Part shown: one piece after another, positions 1 to 6,206 of the stretch | Numbering within the stretch: position 1 is the stretch's first letter | Layout of the letters: each line of letters begins with the position of its first letter | From: JAICLL01 sp035252155 | GTDB taxonomy: Bacteria; Planctomycetota; Planctomycetia; Pirellulales; JAICIG01 | Assembly: GCA_035252155.1 (NCBI GenBank) | Contig: DATFDL010000588.1 | Location: forward strand, 1-18,036 | Direction of reading: 5' to 3' | DNA length: 18,036 bases | Translations under genes and position numbers: made by a program | Notes under the pieces: model-generated | Told to the model about the DNA's origin: nothing | Seen by the model: the letters and a program-made list of their open reading frames with translations, nothing else | Database searches by the model: none

Positions 1-158
1 GCCAGGGCAACCAGCATCCGCGGCAACGTCTCGACCAACGAGGCGTGGCAGACAAACGTGGCGATCAAGCCGCCCCGCCGCTCACCGTCGGCGGCCGTGA
101 CCAGCCACAACTCGCGGTCAATCCGGCTGAGAAACTCTGCCGTATTCTGCTGGTACAT
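1..158 (-). CDS. Flavin reductase-like (FMN-binding) domain protein, N-terminal part only
   Basis: Partial gene that runs off the left edge of the window; only the first 52 residues are visible. It begins at an ATG whose A is base 158 and reads MYQQNTAEFLSRIDRELW and onward. The stretch ELWLVTAADGERRGGLIATFVCHASLVETLPRMLV resembles the start of the flavin reductase-like fold (FMN-binding split barrel, DIM6/NTAB group), where a strand ending in VTA is followed by a Gly-rich turn and the segment GLIATFVCHAS. Proteins of this fold bind FMN and reduce flavin or act as NAD(P)H:flavin oxidoreductases. The family call rests on this N-terminus, so the substrate is unknown. It lies downstream of trxB on the same strand, about 130 bases away, separated by an inverted repeat, so co-transcription is possible but not shown. 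Confidence 0.72.
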   Translation of the reverse strand, partial: MYQQNTAEFLSRIDRELWLVTAADGERRGGLIATFVCHASLVETLPRMLVAL

Positions 159-172
159 GGCGAGAAAGTTTG

Positions 173-269
173 GAACAGAAGGTAACGGAGACAACGAAGA
201 GTGACGGAAATTCGGAAACGCGGCCAATCGCCGATCTATCATCTTCGTTCGCTTCGTTGCCTTCTGTTC
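173..269. repeat. Inverted repeat between trxB and the flavin reductase gene
   Basis: Arms at 173-199 and 243-269 (27 bases each) are reverse complements with four mismatches. The outer part GAACAGAAGG is perfect, and the inner part is made of AACGAAG-like units. The loop is about 43 bases. It fills most of the 130-base gap between two same-strand genes. It could act as a terminator or attenuator or be a dispersed repeat; no T-run follows either arm. Confidence 0.75.
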
Positions 270-288
270 AAAAGCGTAATTTGAGTTG

Positions 289-1335
289 CTAATGTCCCTG
301 GTGGGCGAGCCAGCGCTCGGCGTCGAGCGCGGCCATGCAGCCGCTGCCGGCGGCCGTGATCGCCTGGCGATAATAGTCGTCGGCCACGTCGCCGGCGGCA
401 AACACTCCCTCGACGCTGGTATTGGTCCGAAACGGCACCGTCCACTTGATGTATTTTTTCGGCGTCAGCTCCAGCTTGCCCTCGACAAACCGGGTGTTGG
501 GCGTGTGGCCGATGGCCAGAAACATGCCCGATGCCGGCAACTCGTGGCGGCTATCATCGACGCTGCTTTTCAATCGCACGGCAGTCACGCCGTGGCGATC
601 GTCGCCAAGCACTTCATCGACCATGCTATTCCAGGCCATCTCGATCTTGGGATCTTCCAACACGCGCTGAGCCATAATCTTCGAGGCCCGCAATTGATCG
701 CGACGATGGACCATGTGAACCTTGCTGGCAAATTTCGAGAGGTAGCTGGCCTCTTCGCAGGCCGAGTCACCGCCGCCCACCACCACTAGCGGCTTGTTGC
801 GAAACCGTGGCAAGGCGCCGTCGCAGACGGCGCAAGCGCTGACACCGCGGTTTTTGTAGTTGTCTTCCGAGGGCAGCCCCAGATAATTGGCCCTTGCCCC
901 GGTGGCGACAATCACCGCCCGGGCTTCGGTCGTCTGCCCTTCGGACGAACGCAGCTTGAACGGCCGGTGGGAGAAATCGACCTCCACAATGTCGTCGGTG
1001 ACGATTCGCGTGCCGAAGTTCTTGGCTTGCTGGCGCATCAGTTCCATGAGCTCGGGACCGCTGACGCCCTCTTTGGTATGCGGCGCCATCATCTGCCGTT
1101 GCGATTTCTCGATGGCATGGTCCAGATACGACTCCAGATCGCCATGCGGAAAGCCAGGGTAGTTTTCGACTTCAGTGGTCAGTGCCAATTGTCCTAACGG
1201 CAGCGTTCCGGCAACGCGATTTTCTTCGTTGATGGCGCCCTCGAAAACCAGCGGCTTAAGCGCGGCACGGGCGGTATAGATGGCTGCCGCCCAGGCGGCC
1301 GGCCCGCTGCCGATGATGGCGATGTTTTCTGGCAA
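289..1335 (-). CDS. trxB: Thioredoxin reductase (NADPH)
   Basis: Class-II pyridine-nucleotide disulfide oxidoreductase, 348 residues, slightly longer than the usual 310-330. It would transfer electrons from NADPH through FAD and a Cys pair to thioredoxin in the cytoplasm. Visible motifs: FAD-binding IGSGPAAWAAA (residues 8-18), the TEVENYPGFP block (54-63), the ATGA motif (144-147), the redox-active CAVC pair followed by DGALP (168-176), the NADPH-binding VVVGGGDSACEEA (184-196) with the HRR phosphate-binding stretch after it, and the C-terminal FAD-contacting FAAGDV. The start is a TTG at 1335-1333. It is chosen because GGAG lies about six bases upstream and the first Gly-rich strand follows at once; the nearby ATG at 1358 is out of frame. 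The gene diverges from the aldehyde dehydrogenase, with a double-hairpin repeat in the shared upstream region. No thioredoxin gene is adjacent. Confidence 0.93.
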   Translation of the reverse strand: MPENIAIIGSGPAAWAAAIYTARAALKPLVFEGAINEENRVAGTLPLGQLALTTEVENYPGFPHGDLESYLDHAIEKSQRQMMAPHTKEGVSGPELMELMRQQAKNFGTRIVTDDIVEVDFSHRPFKLRSSEGQTTEARAVIVATGARANYLGLPSEDNYKNRGVSACAVCDGALPRFRNKPLVVVGGGDSACEEASYLSKFASKVHMVHRRDQLRASKIMAQRVLEDPKIEMAWNSMVDEVLGDDRHGVTAVRLKSSVDDSRHELPASGMFLAIGHTPNTRFVEGKLELTPKKYIKWTVPFRTNTSVEGVFAAGDVADDYYRQAITAAGSGCMAALDAERWLAHQGH

Positions 1336-1379
1336 GATTCACTCCAAAGCTTGTACATCGGCAAGTTCTATTCACGAAC

Positions 1380-1473
1380 CTCTGTAGGGAACGCCCTCCG
1401 TGGCGTTCCGTGCGGGGCGGCGCGACGTCCACCCGCCCTTTACGGAACGCCACGGAGGGCGCTCCCTACAGAG
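1380..1473. repeat. Double-hairpin palindromic repeat, family B copy 1
   Basis: Arms 1380-1411 and 1442-1473 (32 bases) are inverted copies with one mismatch, starting CTCTGTAGGGAACG. Each arm can also fold alone, GGAACGCC pairing with GGCGTTCC around a CTCCGT loop. The 30-base centre contains GGCGGCGCGACGTC, also seen in copy 2. The element lies between the divergent trxB and aldehyde dehydrogenase genes. The layout, two inverted small hairpins, resembles REP/BIME elements of other bacteria. Confidence 0.9.
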
Positions 1474-1586
1474 ATCGGCAGTATTATAGCGCTTTCATGC
1501 CCGCGGTTCTATCCTTGCCCGAATGCGCCGGTGGCATATCCTTGAATTGGGACGCAGATGCAAGGCGGCGTTTTTCGGCGGGTCAC

Positions 1587-1606
1587 GTCAGGCTGGAAAG
1601 CCTGAC
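1587..1606. repeat. Perfect short hairpin in the aldehyde dehydrogenase leader
   Basis: GTCAGGCT and AGCCTGAC form perfect 8-base arms around a GGAA tetraloop, followed by CTAC. The hairpin ends seven bases before the Shine-Dalgarno of the aldehyde dehydrogenase, so it would sit in the 5' untranslated mRNA if transcription starts upstream. Read on the minus strand it gives VGQAFQPDV, a peptide I recall from spurious planctomycete ORFs. It is therefore more likely a dispersed repeat than a specific regulator. Confidence 0.75.
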
Positions 1607-1612
1607 CTACAA

Positions 1613-1619
1613 GAGGAGG
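1613..1619 (+). promoter_or_regulatory. Strong Shine-Dalgarno of the aldehyde dehydrogenase
   Basis: GAGGAGG sits six bases before the ATG at 1626. It fixes that start over the open frame that extends upstream to 1410, because the upstream part reads through the repeat element and carries no family similarity. Confidence 0.85.
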
Positions 1620-1625
1620 AACCCT

Positions 1626-3149
1626 ATGGCGCAGGCAACGGCCAATCAAGTCTGGACAGGGAGGCACTATATCGCCGGCGAGTGGCGCGAGGGCGATGGC
1701 GAACGGTTCGAGAGCATCAATCCGGCCCGGTCCGAAGAGGTCACCGGCATATATCCCCGAGGTGACGCCAGTGAGGTCGACGGCGCCGTAGCAGCCGCGC
1801 GGCACGCTTTCGGCGCCTGGCGACGCACCAGCCGCGTGAAACGAGGCGAGCTGCTCCTAAAACTTGCCGGGCTGATTGAGCGCGACGTCGAGGAACTGGC
1901 CCGTGTGCTGGCACGCGAAAGCGGCAAAATCATCGACGAAGCGCGGGCCGAGGTCGTCGAAGGGCTGCACATGGTGCAATATGTCTTTGGCACCGCACGG
2001 CAGCCGAGCGGCCAGGTAATCGATTCAGAGATCGAGGCCAAAGATCTCTATGTGCGGCGTAAGCCGCGGGGCGTGGTGGCGGTCATTACGCCTTGGAATT
2101 TTCCGTTTGCCGTGCCGCTCTGGATGCTTGCCCCGAGCCTGGTCGAAGGCAATACCACCGTCTTCAAGCCGTCGGAAGAAACGCCCGAAATCGGCCAGCG
2201 ACTGGTGATGCTCTTTGCCGAAGCCGGTTTTCCGCCGGGCGCGATCAACCTGATCCACGGCGTGGGCGAAGAGGCGGGCGACGCACTGGCCCGTCACCCC
2301 GATGTCGACGTGGTTTGCTTCACGGGCAGCTATGAGGTTGGTTCGCACATTCGCCGGTTGGCCGCGGAACACGAGCACAAAACCTGCGCCTTGGAGATGG
2401 GCTCGAAAAGCGCCGTCATTGTTTGCGAAGGCGCCGCCCTCGACCTGGCCGTGAACGCGGCTCTGCTCAGCGCCTTCAAGACCACGGGTCAGCGCTGTGT
2501 CTCAGCCGGCCGGGTGCTGGTTCACCGGCGGCTGCTCGATCGGTTCTCGGAACAATTCGTGGCGCGGGCCAAGCAACTGCGCTTCGCCGATCCCTTCGCC
2601 ACCGGCGCATTTGCCGGACCGCTCATCAATCACCGGGCCGTCGAAAAGGTCTCTTACTACAACGAACTTGCCAAGCAAGAAGGCGCCGAGGTGCTGCTCG
2701 ATGGCGGACGGCTCGACGGCGAGCTGGCTGGCGGCTACTTTATGTCGCCCTTTGTCTACCGGCAGCGGCACGCCCCCGGAAAACGCACCGTGCGCGAAGA
2801 AGTGTTCGGCCCGCATTTGGCCATCGTGCCGTTCGCCGATGACGACGAGGCGATTGCCATCTACAACGATACGCCCTATGGCCTGTCGATGGCGGTCATC
2901 ACCGAGGATTATCGCCGCTGGCGGCTGTACCGCGACGAGTGCGACTACGGCATGGGCTATGTCAACCTGCCTTGCATCGGCGCCGAGGTTCATTTACCGT
3001 TCGGTGGCGTTAAGCGCAGCGGCAACGGGCAGCCCTCGGCCGCCGCCCTGGTCGACGCGGTGACGCACCGCGTGGCGTTCACCGTAAACCATCAACGCGG
3101 CATCACCATGGCCCAAGGCATGAGCGCCATGGTGCCCGAAACACAATGA
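1626..3149 (+). CDS. NAD(P)-dependent aldehyde dehydrogenase (semialdehyde dehydrogenase type)
   Basis: 507 residues, a full-length ALDH-superfamily enzyme that would oxidise an aldehyde or semialdehyde to the acid with NAD(P) in the cytoplasm. Motifs in order: TPWNFPFAVP with the oxyanion Asn158, VFKPSEETP (179-187) for cofactor binding, FTGSYEVG (232-239), the general-base Glu257 in LEMGSKS (usually LELGGK, so one Gly is replaced), the nucleophile Cys291 in FKTTGQRCVSAGR, EEVFGPHLAIVPF, and LPFGGVKRSGNG near the C-terminus. The start is fixed by the strong ribosome site. The next gene encodes an omega-aminotransferase, so the enzyme probably oxidises the semialdehyde made by it, for example succinate semialdehyde, aminoadipate semialdehyde or 2-oxoglutarate semialdehyde. 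The sequence does not settle which. Confidence 0.92.
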   Translation: MAQATANQVWTGRHYIAGEWREGDGERFESINPARSEEVTGIYPRGDASEVDGAVAAARHAFGAWRRTSRVKRGELLLKLAGLIERDVEELARVLARESGKIIDEARAEVVEGLHMVQYVFGTARQPSGQVIDSEIEAKDLYVRRKPRGVVAVITPWNFPFAVPLWMLAPSLVEGNTTVFKPSEETPEIGQRLVMLFAEAGFPPGAINLIHGVGEEAGDALARHPDVDVVCFTGSYEVGSHIRRLAAEHEHKTCALEMGSKSAVIVCEGAALDLAVNAALLSAFKTTGQRCVSAGRVLVHRRLLDRFSEQFVARAKQLRFADPFATGAFAGPLINHRAVEKVSYYNELAKQEGAEVLLDGGRLDGELAGGYFMSPFVYRQRHAPGKRTVREEVFGPHLAIVPFADDDEAIAIYNDTPYGLSMAVITEDYRRWRLYRDECDYGMGYVNLPCIGAEVHLPFGGVKRSGNGQPSAAALVDAVTHRVAFTVNHQRGITMAQGMSAMVPETQ

Positions 3150-3178
3150 AGCCCAGACAACTCAAACCGCCCATTATG

Positions 3179-3243
3179 TCAACTGCGAACGGTTCGCAGT
3201 TGATTACTGCAAGCGGCGTCAACTGATAACGGTTACCAGTTGA
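3179..3243. repeat. Two consecutive 25-base palindromes between the dehydrogenase and aminotransferase genes
   Basis: 3179-3203 is a perfect palindrome with 12-base arms (TCAACTGCGAAC) around a central G. 3219-3243 has the same plan (TCAACTGATAAC), with one wobble-type mismatch. Both share TCAACTG..AAC-G-GTT..CAGTTGA, and their centres are 40 bases apart. They fill the 5' side of the gap before the aminotransferase ATG. They may be tandem operators, paired RNA hairpins or a dispersed repeat. Confidence 0.85.
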
Positions 3244-3260
3244 ACCGGACGAATGCTGCA

Positions 3261-4625
3261 ATGACTCCGATCAATTCCGCACTCCACATTCCGCATTCCG
3301 CACTTGGTGACGCGCCGCGCTTGGTCACCTCGCTGCCCGGCCCCAAGGCCGCGGCCTGGATCGCGCGCGACGCGGCGGTCATGTCGCCCTCGTACACACG
3401 CGGTTATCCGCTCGTAGCCGCCCGAGGCTGGGGCTGCGTGCTGGAAGACGTCGATGGCAATCGGTTCCTCGATTTCACGGCCGGCATCGCCGTCAACGCC
3501 ACGGGCCACGCGCATCCCGAAGTCGTGGCGGCGATCGCCGACCAAGCGGCGAAGCTGATTCACATGTCGGGCACCGATTTTTATTATGCGCCCGAAATAG
3601 AGTTGGCCGAGCTGCTGGCCCGATTGGCGCCTGGGCCGGAGCCAAAGCGGGTCTTTTTTGCCAATAGCGGCGCCGAGACGATCGAAGCGGCCTTGAAACT
3701 GGCCAGGCATCACACCGGCCGGCAACGCGTGATCTCGTGCTATGGGGCGTTCCACGGCCGCACCTACGGCGCGATGTCGCTGGGCGGATCGAAGGCGCTG
3801 CACCAGCAGGGCTTTGGGCCGTTGCTGTCGGGCGTGCACCGTATCCATTTCGATTGCACGCGGTCGGAGCTGGACGAGTTGTTTGCCAGCGTCTGCCCGC
3901 CTGATGAAGTGGCCGCGATCTTTGTCGAGCCGGTCCAGGGCGAAGGCGGCTACCGAGTTCCCTCGGCCGAATTCCTGCCGATGTTGCGGCAGATATGCGA
4001 CCAGCACGGCATTCTGTTGGTGGCCGACGAGGTGCAGTCGGGCATGGGGCGAACCGGCAAGATGTTCGCCATCGAGCATTTCGGCGTCGTGCCCGATATG
4101 GTCTGTCTGGCCAAAGGCATCGCCAGCGGCCTGCCGTTGGGCGCTTTGATTACGCGGGCCAGCATCATGGACTGGCCGCCCGGTAGCCATGCTTCGACCT
4201 TCGGCGGCAATCCCGTGAGCTGTCGAGCGGCGTTGGCCACCTTCGACTTAATCGAACGCGAGTATCTGGCCAACGCCATCTCCCGCGGCGCCGAACTGCG
4301 CGCAGGTCTCGAACGTCTCGCGGAGAATTGCTCCGTAGAACGGAATTCATTCCGTTCCTGTCTCCGCTTGGCGCATCCGCGCGGCCTTGGCCTGATGCAG
4401 GCCATCGACGTGGTCGACGTTCAAGGCTCGCCCGATCCCCAGGGGCGCAATACGCTGGTCGAGGCTGCGTTTCACTGTGGATTGCTATTGTTGGGCTGCG
4501 GCAAATCCGGCATTCGCTTCTGCCCCGCGCTCTGCGTCACGGGCGAACAAATCGCGACGGGACTAGCGATCCTCGGCGAAATATCCGAAGCTTACACTTC
4601 ACGCGGATCGCAATGCGGCGTTTGA
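3261..4625 (+). CDS. Class-III PLP aminotransferase (4-aminobutyrate / acetylornithine / lysine 6-aminotransferase type)
   Basis: 454 residues from the ATG at 3261. It would move the omega-amino group of a substrate to 2-oxoglutarate using pyridoxal phosphate. Visible features: SPSYTRGYPLV near residue 42, the cofactor-binding NSGAETIEAALKLAR (135-149), YGAFHGRTYGAMSL (161-174), VADEVQSGMGRTG with Asp256, the Schiff-base Lys285 in LAKGIASGLPLG, and STFGGNPVSCRAAL. The start is uncertain. Residues 5-15 (NSALHIPHSAL) are encoded by an ATTCCGCA tandem repeat, and the open frame continues upstream to a TTG at 3240 inside a palindrome; a later TTG or the Met at residue 41 is also possible. Residues around 357-368 come from an inserted palindrome. 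It follows the aldehyde dehydrogenase by 111 bases and precedes the Ldh_2 gene, which suits one degradation pathway. Confidence 0.9.
   Translation: MTPINSALHIPHSALGDAPRLVTSLPGPKAAAWIARDAAVMSPSYTRGYPLVAARGWGCVLEDVDGNRFLDFTAGIAVNATGHAHPEVVAAIADQAAKLIHMSGTDFYYAPEIELAELLARLAPGPEPKRVFFANSGAETIEAALKLARHHTGRQRVISCYGAFHGRTYGAMSLGGSKALHQQGFGPLLSGVHRIHFDCTRSELDELFASVCPPDEVAAIFVEPVQGEGGYRVPSAEFLPMLRQICDQHGILLVADEVQSGMGRTGKMFAIEHFGVVPDMVCLAKGIASGLPLGALITRASIMDWPPGSHASTFGGNPVSCRAALATFDLIEREYLANAISRGAELRAGLERLAENCSVERNSFRSCLRLAHPRGLGLMQAIDVVDVQGSPDPQGRNTLVEAAFHCGLLLLGCGKSGIRFCPALCVTGEQIATGLAILGEISEAYTSRGSQCGV
3273..3305. repeat. ATTCCGCA-type short tandem repeat at the aminotransferase start
   Basis: Four imperfect units of ATTCCGCAC / CTCCACATTCCGCATT type run in succession. 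Translated on the plus strand they give SALHIPHSAL, a low-information peptide with no match to the rest of the aminotransferase family as I know it. The run is probably an intergenic repeat that has become part of the reading frame, or lies just before the true start. Confidence 0.65.
4338..4357. repeat. Palindrome inside the aminotransferase coding region
   Basis: GAACGGAATTCATTCCGTTC has perfect 9-base arms with a two-base centre. It lies in frame, encoding roughly VERNSFRS, where class-III aminotransferases normally run straight from the helix ending LERLAE to the RGLGLM strand. A shorter relative, CGGAATAGATTCCG, is at 14330-14343 between two genes. Confidence 0.7.
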
Positions 4626-4627
4626 CG

Positions 4628-4720
4628 TCTGTAGGGAACGGACTCCGTGCCGTTCCGCCGAGGAGCGGCGCGACGTCGATTTGCCCCGCACGGAACGGCA
4701 CGAAGTCCGTTCCCTACAGA
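4628..4720. repeat. Double-hairpin palindromic repeat, family B copy 2
   Basis: Arms 4628-4657 and 4691-4720 (30 bases, one mismatch) begin TCTGTAGGGAACGGACT. Each arm folds alone through GGAACGG and CCGTTCC. The element starts three bases after the aminotransferase stop codon and ends 25 bases before the chosen start of the next gene. It therefore fills the gap and may shield the 3' end of the upstream message or attenuate read-through. Confidence 0.9.
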
Positions 4721-4745
4721 ATTGGTACAACCAATGAGGTTCCAG

Positions 4746-5804
4746 ATGCGATTCATCCCCGCTGCTCAACTCACCGATTTCGCCACGGCGCTGTTCGTCA
4801 GGGGCGGCGTTGGCCAAACCGAAGCGAGACTGGTGGCCGAAAGCCTGGTGGGCGCCAACTTGCGAGGGCATGACTCGCACGGCGTGATGCGCATCCCGTA
4901 TTATCTCGACGGCGTAGCGAAAGGTGAAGTCAAGCCGGGCGCGGAGTTTCGCGTCCAAAAAGAGACGCCCGGCATTTTGGTTGCCGAGGGCGGTTGGGGC
5001 TTTGGTCAGACGCAAGCGCGGCGCTTGACCGAGCGGTTGATTGCCAAAGCCGGCGATGCGGGCCTGGTGGTGGGCACGCTGATCCGCTGCGGGCACATAG
5101 GCCGCCTGGGTGAATACTGCGAGCAAGCCGCCGCGGCCGGACTGGTGTCGATGATGATGGTTAACACGCATGGCTGCGCGCCGCGCGTGGCCCCGCCCGG
5201 CGGCCGCGCCCCGCGGTTGGGAACCAACCCTATCGCGTTTGGTGTGCCGCACGGCGATACGCCACTCATCCTCGATTTTGGCACCAGCACCACCGCCGAA
5301 GGCAAAGTGCGCGTCAAAAAACTGGCCGGGCAACTCTGCCCCGACGGCTGGCTGCAAGACTCCGAAGGCCGACCCACGAACGACCCCAACGCGCTTTACG
5401 CCGATCCGCCCGGCGCTATTTTGCCGATGGGCGGTCCGCAGTCGTACAAGGGTTTTGGACTATCGCTGATGGTCGAGATTCTCACGGGCGCCCTTTCCGG
5501 CGGCGTGACGATGCGTGCCAAGCCGATCACGCAAAACGGCAATTGCGTGTTCATGCTGGTGATTTCGCCTGGTCACGTCGGCGGGGCCGGGCACTTTGCC
5601 GCCGAGGTAAAGCAGCTCGCCGCTTTTGTACGCGACTGCCCGCGCATCGACGGGATCGAAGAGATCGTTTTGCCCGGCGATCCCGAACGCCGCACGCTGG
5701 CCGCGCGGCAGGCCAGCGGCATCCCGCTCGACGAAGGCAATTGGGGACAACTGGCCGCGCTGGCCGGCCGATTGAAGGTCGTGCCGCCATCTACGAATGG
5801 CTGA
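4746..5804 (+). CDS. Ldh_2 family (malate/L-lactate/imine reductase-type) NAD(P)-dependent oxidoreductase
   Basis: 352 residues, the usual length for this family, whose fold is unrelated to the common Rossmann lactate dehydrogenases. Members reduce or oxidise malate, lactate, ureidoglycolate, or the cyclic imines piperideine- and pyrroline-2-carboxylate. Family marks: RGHDSHGVMRIPYYL with the catalytic-type His45, CGHIGRLGEYCEQAA, LGTNPIAFGVPHG, LDFGTSTTAEGKV, GGPQSYKGFGLSLMVEILTG and a C-terminal VLPGDPE. The start at 4746 is preferred because GAGG lies six bases upstream and the protein begins at the first family helix. The ATG at 4734 in the same frame is possible; the open frame before that is the palindromic repeat. 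Placement after the dehydrogenase and aminotransferase makes an imine or 2-hydroxyacid step in the same pathway plausible. Confidence 0.9.
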   Translation: MRFIPAAQLTDFATALFVRGGVGQTEARLVAESLVGANLRGHDSHGVMRIPYYLDGVAKGEVKPGAEFRVQKETPGILVAEGGWGFGQTQARRLTERLIAKAGDAGLVVGTLIRCGHIGRLGEYCEQAAAAGLVSMMMVNTHGCAPRVAPPGGRAPRLGTNPIAFGVPHGDTPLILDFGTSTTAEGKVRVKKLAGQLCPDGWLQDSEGRPTNDPNALYADPPGAILPMGGPQSYKGFGLSLMVEILTGALSGGVTMRAKPITQNGNCVFMLVISPGHVGGAGHFAAEVKQLAAFVRDCPRIDGIEEIVLPGDPERRTLAARQASGIPLDEGNWGQLAALAGRLKVVPPSTNG

Positions 5805-5891
5805 TGCCTGCGTATGGTCCCGGCATGCAAACGCCGGCTTGGCGATGCAATGATGTTGTGTTGTGGTCCGCAAATAGATTGAGGAAGGCAG

Positions 5892-6206
5892 ATGTTTGAT
5901 CGCATAACATTTGATTCGAAGATTCTCGGCGGACGCGCCTGCATCCGGGGCATGCGTATTCCCGTTTCGGTCATCGTGGGGCAAATCGCCCATGGGGCAA
6001 GCTGGGACGAGGTTTTACAAGGCTACCCTGACCTCGAATCTGGCGATATTCAGCAGGCGCTCGAATATGCCGCATGGTTGACGCACGAGGAAGTACGCAT
6101 AGCGTCGTCCAGTGATGTCAACCGACAGCGTGCCGATGTCAGCCGACAACGCGCACGACATTGCCCTCGTCGTCTTTTATCACTGTCTTTTCGATTCTTA
6201 CAGTAA
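5892..6206 (+). CDS. DUF433 family antitoxin-like protein with an aberrant C-terminal tail
   Basis: 104 residues. Residues 1-74 (MFDRITFDSKILGGRACIRGMRIPVSVIVGQ, then GASWDEVLQGYPDLESGDIQQALEYAAWL) are a typical DUF433 protein, a small winged-helix-like family that usually acts as the antitoxin-side partner of a DUF5615 PIN-like protein. GAGGAAGG lies just before the ATG. The normal family length is about 75-80. The last 25-30 residues, DVNRQRADVSRQRARHCPRRLLSLSFRFLQ, are Arg-rich and arise from a 21-base direct repeat (6114-6155) plus the antisense of the SUFU gene. No DUF5615 gene follows; the plus strand downstream is occupied by the oppositely oriented SUFU gene. The antitoxin part therefore looks orphaned, with its natural stop lost by a rearrangement. 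Expression and function are unproven. Confidence 0.82.
   Translation: MFDRITFDSKILGGRACIRGMRIPVSVIVGQIAHGASWDEVLQGYPDLESGDIQQALEYAAWLTHEEVRIASSSDVNRQRADVSRQRARHCPRRLLSLSFRFLQ
6114..6155 (+). repeat. 21-base imperfect direct repeat at the DUF433/SUFU junction
   Basis: GATGTCAACCGACAGCGTGC and GATGTCAGCCGACAACGCGC are adjacent and match at 17 of 21 positions. They encode DVNRQRA and DVSRQRA at the end of the DUF433 frame and also contain the stop codon of the SUFU gene on the other strand. This marks the point where the two convergent genes were joined. Confidence 0.7.

Noticed and set aside
1410..1625. Upstream extension of the aldehyde dehydrogenase frame
   Set aside because: It translates the palindromic repeat and the leader hairpin; the strong ribosome site before 1626 decides the start.
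3179..3243. Reading the twin palindromes as a CRISPR array
   Set aside because: There are only two units, each itself palindromic, with a 15-base space between them and no cas genes.
3219..4190. Long minus-strand open frame opposite the aminotransferase
   Set aside because: It is the antisense shadow of a well-supported enzyme; its sequence is His/Arg/Gln-rich with no domain pattern, and it runs into the palindromes at its 3' end.
4647..4745. Upstream extension of the Ldh_2 frame
   Set aside because: It translates family B copy 2 (RRGAARRRFAPHGTARSPFPTE), not protein of the family.
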